Shown piece after piece: positions 1 through 8,004 of a stretch of DNA of 11,852 bases. Source of the DNA: Devosia sp. (GTDB lineage: Bacteria > Pseudomonadota > Alphaproteobacteria > Rhizobiales > Devosiaceae); contig JAEUMC010000900.1 of the NCBI GenBank assembly GCA_016793415.1, forward strand, positions 1 to 11,852. Reading direction: 5' to 3'. A program made the position numbers and the translations under genes. Positions within the stretch are counted from its first letter, which is position 1. The number at the start of each line of letters is the position of its first letter. The notes under the pieces are model-generated. The model was not told the DNA's origin, made no database searches, and saw only the letters and a list, made by a program, of their open reading frames with translations.

Positions 1-1
1 C

Positions 2-34
2 GGCTTCACCGCCGCCTACGAAAAGATCCAGTAG
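2..34 (+). CDS. 3' end of an unidentified + strand gene (partial)
   Basis: Reading + frame 2 from the window edge gives GFTAAYEKIQ followed by TAG at 32-34. The codons are GC-rich at third positions and the frame ends cleanly, as expected for the last ten codons of a real gene running in from the left. Ten residues are too few to name a family. If real, the gene converges on the autotransporter from the other side of the 35-565 gap. The alternative is that this is non-coding and the open frame is chance, which ten codons cannot exclude. Confidence 0.35.
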   Translation, partial: GFTAAYEKIQ

Positions 35-565
35 CCGAAACCGGCGCCGGATGTTCGGGCCCCGGGCTGCTGGGAGCCCCGTCCGGCATCTGGCACGCAC
101 CCTGCGAGCCGAGGCACCGGTATCGGGAAACTCGACGGGCCCTCCGTCAGGTTCGTCCGTCTTGCGACGGGAGCATCGACGGCCGGTGCATGAAGCCCGT
201 CGGCGATGGTCGTGCGACAGAACCAGACCAAACGCCTGCGCGGGCCGACTGGTCCACGCCGCGCAAGACCACCGCGGGGATCCTCCACCTACGGGAGCGG
301 ATGAGGCGATAGCCTCTGCCTGGGTGTGGTCGCTGAGAGCGAAATGGGCAGCCGCAAGTACTGATAGGCGCGGATGTCTGCCACCAGACACCGGCCGACA
401 CGGTCACCCCGCCCGATACGCCTGGCGACAAACCCGATCGCGACCCGCAAGGCTGCCATCTCAGCTTGGGCCGGCTTGTGCCGGTGCTCCGGCAAGTCTG
501 CTCGGATAGCAAGAGGGGTGCCGGCTGTCCGCCTGCACCCCTCCCGCTCTCTCCAGGCTGTTCGG
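35..565. other. Intergenic region between convergent genes; no convincing gene
   Basis: About 530 bases lie between the probable gene end at 34 and the autotransporter stop at 566. Several short open frames exist on both strands. None has a convincing ribosome binding site, a recognisable protein or consistent codon use. The best is a minus-strand frame at 289-495, which needs a TTG start and encodes an Arg-rich 68-residue peptide that I do not recognise. A nested hairpin is possible near 46-94: arms 46-53 and 87-94 with one G-U pair, and an inner GGGCT/AGCCC stem at 64-68 and 75-79. It has no T-run, so I do not call it a terminator. I see no terminal inverted repeats or transposase remnant. 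Confidence 0.5.
513..543 (-). terminator. Terminator-like hairpin downstream of the autotransporter
   Basis: A perfect 9-bp stem pairs GAGGGGTGC (513-521) with GCACCCCTC (535-543) across a 13-nt loop. Read on the minus strand it begins 23 nt after the autotransporter stop codon, the right place for an intrinsic terminator. The T-run after it is weak (TTGCTA), so efficiency is uncertain. It could instead be a 3' stabilising stem loop. Confidence 0.5.
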
Positions 566-3500
566 TCAGAACGGCGCGGAAATCTTCATGGCACCGCCAT
601 AGCTCTTGACCGTCTCGCCAACCTTGGCGTCGCCGGTCAGGCGGAAGGTCGCGCCATTGTTGGCAATCACGTCGAAGCCCAGCGTCACGTCGAACAACGC
701 TTCGTCGAGATCGCCGGTGATGGTGAACGGATCCACGCCATCCGGAGCGCCGGCGAAGCCGGCAGAGATTTCCGGAGCGGTGCCCAGCACCACGTCGAGC
801 GCGCCGACGCGGATGAAGGAGCGGAGGATGGCATCCTCGCCGAGGTCCATTTCGCCGCCCAGTTCGATCGACGGCGCCACCGTGACATAGGTCTCGTCAT
901 GCCCCTCGATCTCGAGCGCCACCGGCCCGCCGGTCTCGGCGAAGTCGGCAATGCTCACCTGGGTCACGCCCACGTCGATCATCGGCCGGACATACCAGTT
1001 GTCCTGCTCGATGCTGTGCGACAGCCGCACATGGGCCGAGGCAAAGCCGATGTCCTGGGTGCCTTCGAGCACATAGGTGGGCCCGAGCGGCATATCGACG
1101 AAGCGCGAGACGTTCTGCGACGACCAGCCGCCGGTGATCGCACCGGCCAGTACCGTGTTGCCCCAGACGCCCTTGAACACCGCGCCACCCTGGAACCGGT
1201 TGCCCGTGCTCGAGACGTTGCCGTTGCTGTCGGTGCCGATGTCCTCCCACGAGCCGCCGATACCGGCCACGAAGTTCTCGTTGATGCGAGCCTGGGCTCC
1301 GGCGCTGAGGCCGTAGCTGTTCTGCTCGAAACCGAGGTTGGTCTCCGTCTCGGAGCGTTCGGTCTTGCGCTGGTTGACCGAGGCCCAGACGCACTGGCCC
1401 TCGGCATCCACGCTGTCCTGTACCTTGCAGCTCATCAGTGAGTTTTCGAACTGCAGGCTGGCCAGCATCGCCAGGGTTTCGTTGATCAGGTACGGCTCGG
1501 GGCTGAGCTTATCGAGCGTCTCCTGATAGGTCTCGAGATCGGGGATCTGGAACAGCGACGCCACCACCGGCTCGAGCGCATCCGAACCGCCGGCCAACTG
1601 GAAGGCGTTGATGTACTCGCCGATGGCGCTCTGGTTCGGGTTCAGGCCCTCGACGTCGAAGTCGATGCCGTAGTTGAGCAGCAGCTCCTTTTCTGTCTGC
1701 GACAGCTCGTAGGTTGCAACGATCGAGGCAGGGGCCGCGAGCGTCGGCGTCCCGGTCAGCGCCACCGCCGACCTGGCGATGACCACCTGGTGATCGCCCG
1801 GCAGGGCGTTGCCCATGTTGAGCAGCGTCAGGTCGACCTTGCCCAGCATTTCCAGCGTGCCGTCGACGTCGATCAGGTCGGCTTCGCCCTCCAGCGCCGG
1901 ATCAGGCGGCAGGTGGCTCTTGGCGAGGTCGACGTCCACCGCGTAAGTGCCCAAGGCGTCCTGGACCATGTCGCCGTTGACGGCCGTGGTCATCACCTTG
2001 TTCTTGCCGCCTGCTGCCATCACGCCGTAGTTGGTCAGCACGTTTCCATCGCCGAACTTGGCGAAGCGGCCTGAGTTGAAGGTGCCTGTCGTTTCGTTGA
2101 CGAAGCTGTTCGTACCGATGCCGAGATCGACCGAGCCCGTCACCGTGCCGAAGTTGGAAATCGCTTCGTTGCCGCCCTTCTGCTGCTTGGCCACTGTCGC
2201 GTTGTCGGGATCGCTGCCGCCGGCCAGAATGGCCCAACCGGCATCGACTCCGTCGGCCGTTGTGATCGTGCCCTTGTTGGTGAGCGTGTTGTCCTTGCCG
2301 TCGACAATGAGCACGCCGATACCCTTGTAGTCGGCGTATTTCAGGTTGTCGGGATCGGAGGAGTCGATCAGGACCTGGCCTGTGCGGCCGCCGCTGACCA
2401 CGCCGGTGGTGCTGTCGAGGTTGATGATCACATTGCCGTTGCCGTCCCAGCCGGCGCTCTGCGCCATGATACCCACCGAGCCGTAGCCGCGGAGCGGATC
2501 ATTCTCGTGGCCGGCGAAGGTCGCTGCGGTCAGCACCGAGCCGGCTACCGTGACAGTGACGTCGCTTGCCGTGCCGTCGCCGCCGGTGCTCTGGGCGAAG
2601 ATGCCCGTGGCAGCGTTGCCGGCCGTGGCGACCATCCCGGTCACGTCGACCGTGACGACGCCAGCGTCGCCCGCATCACCGTTACTGCCCACGTGCCAGG
2701 ACAGCAGGTTGAGCACCGGCAAGTCGTTGCCGAGCCCGCCCAGCACGCCACCGCCACCGCCCACGGACTGAGCGAAGATACCGGTCGCGCCGTCGCCATG
2801 GGTGAACACCGAGCCATTGACGTCGACGTCGATGACGCCGCCGTCGCCGCCACCGCCACCGCCCTGGCCAAAGGCCAGACCGATGCCGAGGTTGACCGGG
2901 AGATGGCCGAGCGGCGTGTCGAGACCGGCTGCCAGGGCGCGATCGACCGCGCCGGCCATGCCGCCGCCGCCGCCGACCGACTGGGCATAGACACCCATCG
3001 AGGCAATGCCGAAGGTTTCGATGACGGCGCCGGTCGTGGTGGCGACCTTTACCTTGCCACCGTCGCCCGAGGCGCCGCCTTCACCGCCGACACCGATCTT
3101 GCCGGTTGCGCCGATGACCGCCTTGCCGCCGACGCCACCGCCGCCGCCGACCGACTGGGCATAGATGCCGTTGGAGTAGTCGCCAAACGTGGTGATGTTC
3201 TTGGAGTTCGTCACATCGACCAGGGCGCCGTTGCCGCTGGCGCCGGCATTGCCGCCGACCGCGACGCTGATGTCCTTGTAGATCGCGGTCTGGCCGACCG
3301 GGATAAACAGGAGCTCCACGGGAACGGGCAGGAGCTCGCCGGTACCGAGAATACCGTTGCCGCCCGTGCCGCCGCCGCCACCGATCGACTGCGCAAAGAT
3401 GCCGTCGGCCGTGTCGCCGATGGTGACGATCTCGCCGGTGTTGACCACCGTGACGATGCCGCCGTGGCCGGCCGTGCCGCCATTGCCGCCGACCGTTGCG

Positions 3501-6500
3501 GTCAGCGCCAGGTTGTTGCCCTGGTTATCCGGAGCCGTACAGATCACCGGCAGGCTGCACTTGGGTCCCGCAACCACATTGATGGCATTTGCGCGTCCGC
3601 CGATACCGCCGCCGCCGCCGACCGATTGTGCAAAGATGCCGGTGCCGCCAAGTCCGCTGATGACCTTGCCGTCGAGCGTCATGCTGCCGGTCACGATCGA
3701 GCCGCTATTGGTGACGTTGACCGCCCCTGCGTAGTTGCCGTCGCCACCGACGCCGCCCACGGACACCACGGCCTGGTAGGTGGCCGCGTCCTCGTTCGTT
3801 ACGTTGGTGACGCCGAGCATGGCGGCAATCGAGCCGCCACCATCGCCGCCGCCGCCGCCGATCGACTGCGCGACCACGCCCATGGCGTTGTCCGCAACGA
3901 CGCGAATGCTGCCGCCATTCTCCACGGTCACGGTGTTGCCGTAGCCACCTGTGCCGCCGTTGCCGCCGACCGAGACGCCGGCGTTCAGCGTGGTACCGGC
4001 GCCGCTGAGGCTGATACCGCCGGAGACGGACATGCCGCCCTTGCCGCCACCGCCGCCGATCGACTGGGCGAGGATACCGTGCGACCCGAAGCCGTACGTG
4101 GTGATGCTGCCAGCGGCGAGGTTGTCGATATCGACTTCGCCACCATAGCTGGCATCGCCGCCGCCGCCGCCGACCGTGACGCCGATCTGCGCCGAATCCG
4201 CCTGGCTGACGCCGAACTGCGCGACGACCGACAGGCCGCCATTACCGCCGCCGCCACCAATGGACTGCGCCATGATGCCGAGCGATTCCTTGCCGTAGGT
4301 GGTGATGGCGCCGCTGTTGTCGACCGTCACTTTCCGGGCAAAGTTGCCCGAGCCGCCGCCACCGCCGACCGAAACGCCGACGCCGCCGGAGGTCTGGCTG
4401 ACCGTCACCGTGCCGGTTGCGGCAAAGCCGCCGGTACCGCCGCCGCCACCGACCGATTGCGCGAAGATGCCGTTCGACTTGGCGCCGTCGGTGGTGATCG
4501 CGCCGGAGTTGTCGACGGTGACCTCGTTGCCGGTGCCGCCTGCGCCGCCCTTGCCGCCAATCGCGACGCCGACACTGATATTGGTCATCTCCGCGCCGCC
4601 GATGCTGGCTGCCAGGGCGAGGCCAAAGCCGCCGTCGCCGCCGCCGCCGCCCACCGACTGGGCGTGGATGCCGTCGGCGCCGTCGCCCCAGGTGCGGATC
4701 GCGTCGCCGGTATTGGTGAGCTCGACGATACCGGCATCGCCGCCGGTGCCGCCGCGTCCGCCAACTGCCACGGCAAAGCTCGCGCCCGAGCCAATCGACA
4801 GGGTGCCGGCGCCGGCAAAACCGCCAGTACCGCCACCACCGCCGACCGATTGAGCGAACAGCGCGTGGGCGCCATTGCCGGTGCGGGTAATGGTGTCGTC
4901 GGTCGCGTCGGCCGGCGTGCTGTTGTTGTCGACGACCTTGGTGCCGGTGGTGATGCTGCCGTCATTGTTCAGGACGACGTGCCCGCCAACGCTGGCCGTA
5001 CCGCCGGCGCCGCCGATGGCGACCGAGGCGCCGATGGCCGGGATATTCTCGACCGAGATAACCATCGTCGCGGCCACCGCGCCGCCGCCATTGCCGCCGC
5101 CGCCGCCGATCGACTGGGCCAGGACGCCGAAGCTGAGGTCGCCCTTCGTGGTGATGTTGCCGTAGTTGTCGACCCCGACGCTGGCGCCGTTGCCACCCTG
5201 TCCGCCATTGCCGCCGACCGCGACGGAAGCAGCCATCACGCCGGCCGCACCGCCGAACGAGAAGCCGCCATCGCCGCCACCGCCGCCGACCGATTGCGCG
5301 AGAATGCCGTAAGAGCCGGCGCCATCGGTCAGCAAGGTGTCGCGGTTTTCGACATTGACCTGGCCGCCGGTGCCGCCACCGGCGCCCGAGCCACCCAGAC
5401 TGACGCTGATCGAGCCGCCACCGATGCCTGCCCCGACGGCAAAGCCGCCGTTACCGCCACCGCCGCCCACCGATTGCGCAAAGATTGCGTGCGACCCGGC
5501 GCCGCGGGTGTGAATAGTCATGTCGGTCGCGTCGATACCCCTGACATCCACGTTGACCGTGCCGCCATTGCCGCCACCGGCGCCGGAGCCACCAAGGCCG
5601 ACCGACCCGGTCATGGCGCCGAGGCCCCCGGCCACCGAATAGCCGCCATTGCCGCCGCCGCCGCCCACCGACTGCGCTAGGATGCCGTGTGACAGCGCCC
5701 CCGTGGTGTTGATGCTGCCCATGGCGTTCACGGTGACCATGGCGCCGTGTCCGGCCTCGTCGCCAGCACCGCCCATCGCGAGGTTCAGGGTGTAGCCGGA
5801 CGACACGCCCGCCGCGACCGCACCGCCGCCGCTGCCGCCACCACCGCCCACCGATTGTGCGAAAATACCGTGCGCCTGGTTACCAGTGGTGGTGATCTGT
5901 CCCTTCTCGTTCACCTCGACATTGTCAGCGGAACCGCCCTTGGCGCCGTTGCCGCCCAAGGCGAAGTTCAGGCTGAAGCCCTGGCCGATGCTGGCCGCAA
6001 CTGCGAAGCCGCCATTACCGCCGCCGCCACCGATGGATTGCGCCTGGATGCCGTGCGAGCGATCGCCGCCGGTGGTGATGGTGCCTATGCCGAGATCGGC
6101 GACAGTCTGGCCCACACCGAGTTCGTTGACGATGACCTTGCCGCCGGTGCCGCCCAGGCCGCCATTGCCGCCGACTGCCACGGAAACGCCGACGCTGCCC
6201 GAATAGGCGTTGCCGCCATTGCCGCCGCCGCCGCCGACCGACTGCGCGAAGATGCCGGCCGAGCCGGTGGAATGGGTCGTGATGGTGCCCGAGTTGAACA
6301 CTCGGACCAGGTCTGAACCGCCGCCCGAGCCGCCGCGGCCACCAACGGCGAACAGGCCGCCGCTGCTGCCGCCATCACCGCCGCCGCCGCCGATCGACTG
6401 CGCAAGGATACCGAAGGAGTCGACACCCCAGGTCTCGATCGCGCCAGTGTTGCTGACCGTCACCTTGTTGCCGCTCGATTCACCGCCGCCATTGCCACCG

Positions 6501-7663
6501 ATGGCGACAATGCCGCCGGAGCTGCTGCCCGATCCGGCGCCCGCGCCCATGCTCTGCGCGAAAATGCCGTAGGCCTTGGTTCCGTGGGTGGTGATGCTGC
6601 CATCGTTGGAAACGGTCACCTCGCCGGCATCGCCGCCGCTGCCGCCGCCATCACCAAGCGCCACCGCGCCCGAAGGCGCGCCACCGGCGCCGCCATTGCC
6701 GCCATTGCTGACGGCATAGACGCCGTGGCCACCGTTGCCCCAGGTGGTGATATTCGAGTTGATGCCAAGATTGACCGTGACGTCGCCGCCGTTGCCGCCA
6801 TTGCCGCCCGAACCCGCGTCCGAAGCGAACAGCCCGAACGAACCGCCGCCGTTGCCGCCGGCGCCGCCCGTGCTGGTTGCTGACACGCCGTACCCCGTGC
6901 CGTTGACGACGATCGTGCCATCATTGTTGACCGCGACCGAGCCCGCGTTGCCGCCGCCATCGCCATCGTCGCACCAGGTGGCGAGCAGGATGGTCGTACA
7001 GCCGCCATTGCCGCCCTTGCCACCCAACGACTCGACGTGGATGCCGTCCGCATTGGTCGTGGTGAAGTTCGCGCCCTGGCCGCCATTGCTGTTGGTAACC
7101 GTCAGGCTGCCGCTGACCGTGCCGCCGGTAGCGACGGAGGCATTCTGCAGGTATTGGGCCAGCGCGTCGCTGCTCGCAAAGGTCTGGGCGCCAATGGAGA
7201 AGGTGTCCGCACCGGTCTTGCGGATGTAGTCGCCCGACGGCGGGGGGACGCGGATCGGCGTATTGGTGCCATCGGCGAGCACGTCCCAGTTCGTCGTCAC
7301 ACCCGGATCCGGATCCACGTCGATGGTTACGACGTTCTGGTAGTCGGTTCCGGTCGCGGAGTCCGAGGTATTGACCCCACTCTTCTTGAGATTGATGCCG
7401 ATGACCCCGCTGTCGACAGTCGTCGTCCCGGGTGTGCCGTCGCCGGTCTCGACTTCGACCACGGTGGGGTGGTTAGTGTAGTCGATGCCGTCGGTGGGGA
7501 CGTCGGTACAACTCGCGGTCCCGGCTGCAACAACACAGCCCGTATTGGCGGCGCTTGCCACTGTGGTGGTGCCAATTGACAGCAGGGCCGCTACGGAGAG
7601 CAACGCCAGCGTCGTCAGTGCGGTCTTCCAAACCCGGTCGAGCAGTATCCGTGCGGTCAACAT
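566..7663 (-). CDS. Giant type Va autotransporter with glycine-rich repeat passenger
   Basis: This is a type V secretion autotransporter: a Sec signal peptide exports it, the C-terminal barrel inserts in the outer membrane, and the passenger is displayed outside. With the ATG at 7663 (2365 residues), residues 1-38 form a signal peptide ending VASA. Residues 39 to about 250 are a non-repeated cap. About 250-1740 are glycine-rich repeats with rungs such as NSGAITT and a core AQS[I/V]GGGGG. About 1760-2090 are a beta/helical linker of the kind that precedes barrels. Residues 2092-2365 look like an autotransporter barrel and end in ISAPF with a terminal Phe. I chose ATG 7663 because GGGTGGA sits 7 nt upstream. 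A GTG at 7675 in the same frame would add four residues. Eight cysteines occur as four close pairs. The ligand and function are unknown; adhesion or biofilm is the usual guess. No secretion partner gene is adjacent, and none is needed for this class. Confidence 0.93.
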   Translation of the reverse strand: MLTARILLDRVWKTALTTLALLSVAALLSIGTTTVASAANTGCVVAAGTASCTDVPTDGIDYTNHPTVVEVETGDGTPGTTTVDSGVIGINLKKSGVNTSDSATGTDYQNVVTIDVDPDPGVTTNWDVLADGTNTPIRVPPPSGDYIRKTGADTFSIGAQTFASSDALAQYLQNASVATGGTVSGSLTVTNSNGGQGANFTTTNADGIHVESLGGKGGNGGCTTILLATWCDDGDGGGNAGSVAVNNDGTIVVNGTGYGVSATSTGGAGGNGGGSFGLFASDAGSGGNGGNGGDVTVNLGINSNITTWGNGGHGVYAVSNGGNGGAGGAPSGAVALGDGGGSGGDAGEVTVSNDGSITTHGTKAYGIFAQSMGAGAGSGSSSGGIVAIGGNGGGESSGNKVTVSNTGAIETWGVDSFGILAQSIGGGGGDGGSSGGLFAVGGRGGSGGGSDLVRVFNSGTITTHSTGSAGIFAQSVGGGGGNGGNAYSGSVGVSVAVGGNGGLGGTGGKVIVNELGVGQTVADLGIGTITTGGDRSHGIQAQSIGGGGGNGGFAVAASIGQGFSLNFALGGNGAKGGSADNVEVNEKGQITTTGNQAHGIFAQSVGGGGGSGGGAVAAGVSSGYTLNLAMGGAGDEAGHGAMVTVNAMGSINTTGALSHGILAQSVGGGGGNGGYSVAGGLGAMTGSVGLGGSGAGGGNGGTVNVDVRGIDATDMTIHTRGAGSHAIFAQSVGGGGGNGGFAVGAGIGGGSISVSLGGSGAGGGTGGQVNVENRDTLLTDGAGSYGILAQSVGGGGGDGGFSFGGAAGVMAASVAVGGNGGQGGNGASVGVDNYGNITTKGDLSFGVLAQSIGGGGGNGGGAVAATMVISVENIPAIGASVAIGGAGGTASVGGHVVLNNDGSITTGTKVVDNNSTPADATDDTITRTGNGAHALFAQSVGGGGGTGGFAGAGTLSIGSGASFAVAVGGRGGTGGDAGIVELTNTGDAIRTWGDGADGIHAQSVGGGGGDGGFGLALAASIGGAEMTNISVGVAIGGKGGAGGTGNEVTVDNSGAITTDGAKSNGIFAQSVGGGGGTGGFAATGTVTVSQTSGGVGVSVGGGGGSGNFARKVTVDNSGAITTYGKESLGIMAQSIGGGGGNGGLSVVAQFGVSQADSAQIGVTVGGGGGDASYGGEVDIDNLAAGSITTYGFGSHGILAQSIGGGGGKGGMSVSGGISLSGAGTTLNAGVSVGGNGGTGGYGNTVTVENGGSIRVVADNAMGVVAQSIGGGGGDGGGSIAAMLGVTNVTNEDAATYQAVVSVGGVGGDGNYAGAVNVTNSGSIVTGSMTLDGKVISGLGGTGIFAQSVGGGGGIGGRANAINVVAGPKCSLPVICTAPDNQGNNLALTATVGGNGGTAGHGGIVTVVNTGEIVTIGDTADGIFAQSIGGGGGTGGNGILGTGELLPVPVELLFIPVGQTAIYKDISVAVGGNAGASGNGALVDVTNSKNITTFGDYSNGIYAQSVGGGGGVGGKAVIGATGKIGVGGEGGASGDGGKVKVATTTGAVIETFGIASMGVYAQSVGGGGGMAGAVDRALAAGLDTPLGHLPVNLGIGLAFGQGGGGGGDGGVIDVDVNGSVFTHGDGATGIFAQSVGGGGGVLGGLGNDLPVLNLLSWHVGSNGDAGDAGVVTVDVTGMVATAGNAATGIFAQSTGGDGTASDVTVTVAGSVLTAATFAGHENDPLRGYGSVGIMAQSAGWDGNGNVIINLDSTTGVVSGGRTGQVLIDSSDPDNLKYADYKGIGVLIVDGKDNTLTNKGTITTADGVDAGWAILAGGSDPDNATVAKQQKGGNEAISNFGTVTGSVDLGIGTNSFVNETTGTFNSGRFAKFGDGNVLTNYGVMAAGGKNKVMTTAVNGDMVQDALGTYAVDVDLAKSHLPPDPALEGEADLIDVDGTLEMLGKVDLTLLNMGNALPGDHQVVIARSAVALTGTPTLAAPASIVATYELSQTEKELLLNYGIDFDVEGLNPNQSAIGEYINAFQLAGGSDALEPVVASLFQIPDLETYQETLDKLSPEPYLINETLAMLASLQFENSLMSCKVQDSVDAEGQCVWASVNQRKTERSETETNLGFEQNSYGLSAGAQARINENFVAGIGGSWEDIGTDSNGNVSSTGNRFQGGAVFKGVWGNTVLAGAITGGWSSQNVSRFVDMPLGPTYVLEGTQDIGFASAHVRLSHSIEQDNWYVRPMIDVGVTQVSIADFAETGGPVALEIEGHDETYVTVAPSIELGGEMDLGEDAILRSFIRVGALDVVLGTAPEISAGFAGAPDGVDPFTITGDLDEALFDVTLGFDVIANNGATFRLTGDAKVGETVKSYGGAMKISAPF
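2440..6900 (-). repeat. About 24 tandem AQS-pentaglycine protein repeats in the passenger
   Basis: The coding strand repeats a unit of roughly 160-260 bp. Each unit reads as a beta-helix rung (V-x-V-x-N-x-G-x-I-x-T-x-G), then S-x-G-I-x-AQS[I/V]GGGGGxGG, then a variable hydrophobic stretch, then VGGxGGxGG. I count 19 copies with an exact AQS[I/V]GGGGG core (7 with Ile, 12 with Val), between about 6405 and 2745. Degenerate copies flank them: three at the N-terminal end (SATSTGG, YAVSNGG, AQSMGAG) and two at the C-terminal end (AQSTGGDG, AQSAGWDG). Decay at both ends with a uniform middle suggests growth by internal duplication. The cores are well conserved while the insert lengths differ, so selection appears to act on protein structure. 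Confidence 0.9.
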
Positions 7664-7670
7664 ACGAGCG

Positions 7671-7677
7671 TCCACCC
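7671..7677 (-). promoter_or_regulatory. Ribosome binding site that decides the autotransporter start
   Basis: On the minus strand GGGTGGA lies 7 nt before the ATG at 7663-7661. The in-frame GTG at 7675-7673 falls inside this element, so it would have no binding site of its own at a normal distance. This favours ATG 7663 as the start. Confidence 0.55.
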
Positions 7678-7684
7678 ATTATGC

Positions 7685-7700
7685 GTTACCGATAGGTTAA
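7685..7700 (-). promoter_or_regulatory. CtrA-like box upstream of the autotransporter
   Basis: The minus strand reads TTAACCTATCGGTAAC. This is TTAA-N7-GTAAC, one mismatch from the alphaproteobacterial CtrA consensus TTAA-N7-TTAAC, and it includes the strong TTAACC half. It ends 7 nt before the ribosome binding site, so a bound regulator would sit over the start of the transcript. That position fits repression better than activation. This is a motif match only. Confidence 0.35.
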
Positions 7701-7759
7701 GGCGTCGTTTTGCCAGACGATATCCACATTTCGGCCGCAATGCAGAAATTGCCGCCCCA

Positions 7760-7775
7760 GTTGCTCGCCAGCAAC
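7760..7775. promoter_or_regulatory. Inverted repeat in the divergent promoter region
   Basis: GTTGCT (7760-7765) and AGCAAC (7770-7775) are perfect 6-bp arms around the 4-nt spacer CGCC. The site lies about 97 bp upstream of the autotransporter start. It could be an operator for a dimeric regulator or a small hairpin, but a 6-bp dyad can also occur by chance. Confidence 0.25.
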
Positions 7776-7915
7776 AGTATTGAGCGTCCGAATACAGTCG
7801 TTCGACACCTGGTGCGCGTAAGTGCTTATCCGGCAGAGGTCGGAATCCAGTCGCTTGCCCATATCGTTGTCGTCGAATTGTCACCGGCGACGAGAGCTTG
7901 GCCGCTCCCGCGGGT

Positions 7916-7928
7916 GATTCTGCGACTC
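7916..7928. promoter_or_regulatory. Pair of GANTC (CcrM-type) sites upstream of pcm
   Basis: GATTC at 7916-7920 and GACTC at 7924-7928 are both GANTC, the target of the cell-cycle methyltransferase CcrM found in most alphaproteobacteria. They sit 15 bp upstream of the candidate -35 element. Methylation-dependent control is possible but not shown. Confidence 0.3.
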
Positions 7929-7942
7929 ACCGGTCCGCCTCC

Positions 7943-7971
7943 TTGAAGCATTCATCCGCGGGGGGTATGCA
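7943..7971 (+). promoter_or_regulatory. Candidate sigma70-type promoter for the pcm-like gene
   Basis: TTGAAG (7943-7948) and TATGCA (7966-7971) are separated by exactly 17 nt. The expected start near 7978 leaves a leader of about 27 nt that contains the GAGGGAG ribosome binding site at 7993-7999. Position and spacing are good. The -10 matches the consensus only in part. Confidence 0.5.
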
Positions 7972-8004
7972 CCTGCCTGACGCCTCCAGCCTGAGGGAGC
8001 CGAT

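Larger units (their letters stand above)
7680..8004. other. Divergent intergenic control region
   Basis: About 325 bases separate the divergent autotransporter and pcm-like gene. They contain a CtrA-like box (7685-7700), an inverted repeat (7760-7775), a second weaker dyad (GTATT at 7777-7781 with AATAC at 7791-7795), two GANTC sites (7916-7928) and a candidate pcm promoter (7943-7971). Open frames on both strands here encode peptides with no recognisable features and are not called. I did not find a convincing -35/-10 pair for the autotransporter. Confidence 0.6.

Noticed and set aside
289-495. Small minus-strand gene of 68 codons in the left intergenic gap
   Set aside because: It needs a TTG start with no binding site, the protein is unrecognised, and the second half loses the codon bias of the first.
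374-1441. A 355-codon open frame on the + strand opposite the barrel region
   Set aside because: It overlaps the intergenic gap and the clearly coding barrel on the other strand. The product is Arg/Ala/His-rich, without a recognisable fold, as expected for a shadow in GC-rich DNA.
2507-5680. A 1057-codon open frame on the + strand opposite the autotransporter
   Set aside because: It is the antisense shadow of the glycine repeats. GGN codons read backwards give few stops, and its own 'repeats' (AAAADRLG-like) are mirror images of AQS-GGGGG. It has no ribosome binding site, signal or known domain, while the minus frame has signal peptide, repeats and barrel.
2440-6900. Calcium-binding RTX repeats
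   Set aside because: RTX nonapeptides have GGxGxDxxx with regular aspartates. Here the glycine runs are AQSxGGGGGxGG and VGGxGGxGG without the Asp pattern, and a C-terminal barrel indicates type V rather than type I secretion.
2440-6900. CRISPR-like array, because of regularly spaced short repeats
   Set aside because: The repeats lie in frame inside one long coding region, unit lengths vary from about 160 to 260 bp, and conservation follows protein positions rather than DNA.
7678-7683. CATAAT (minus strand) as the -10 element of the autotransporter promoter
   Set aside because: It matches five of six bases, but there is no -35 at suitable spacing. Transcription would start inside or after the ribosome binding site and leave almost no leader.
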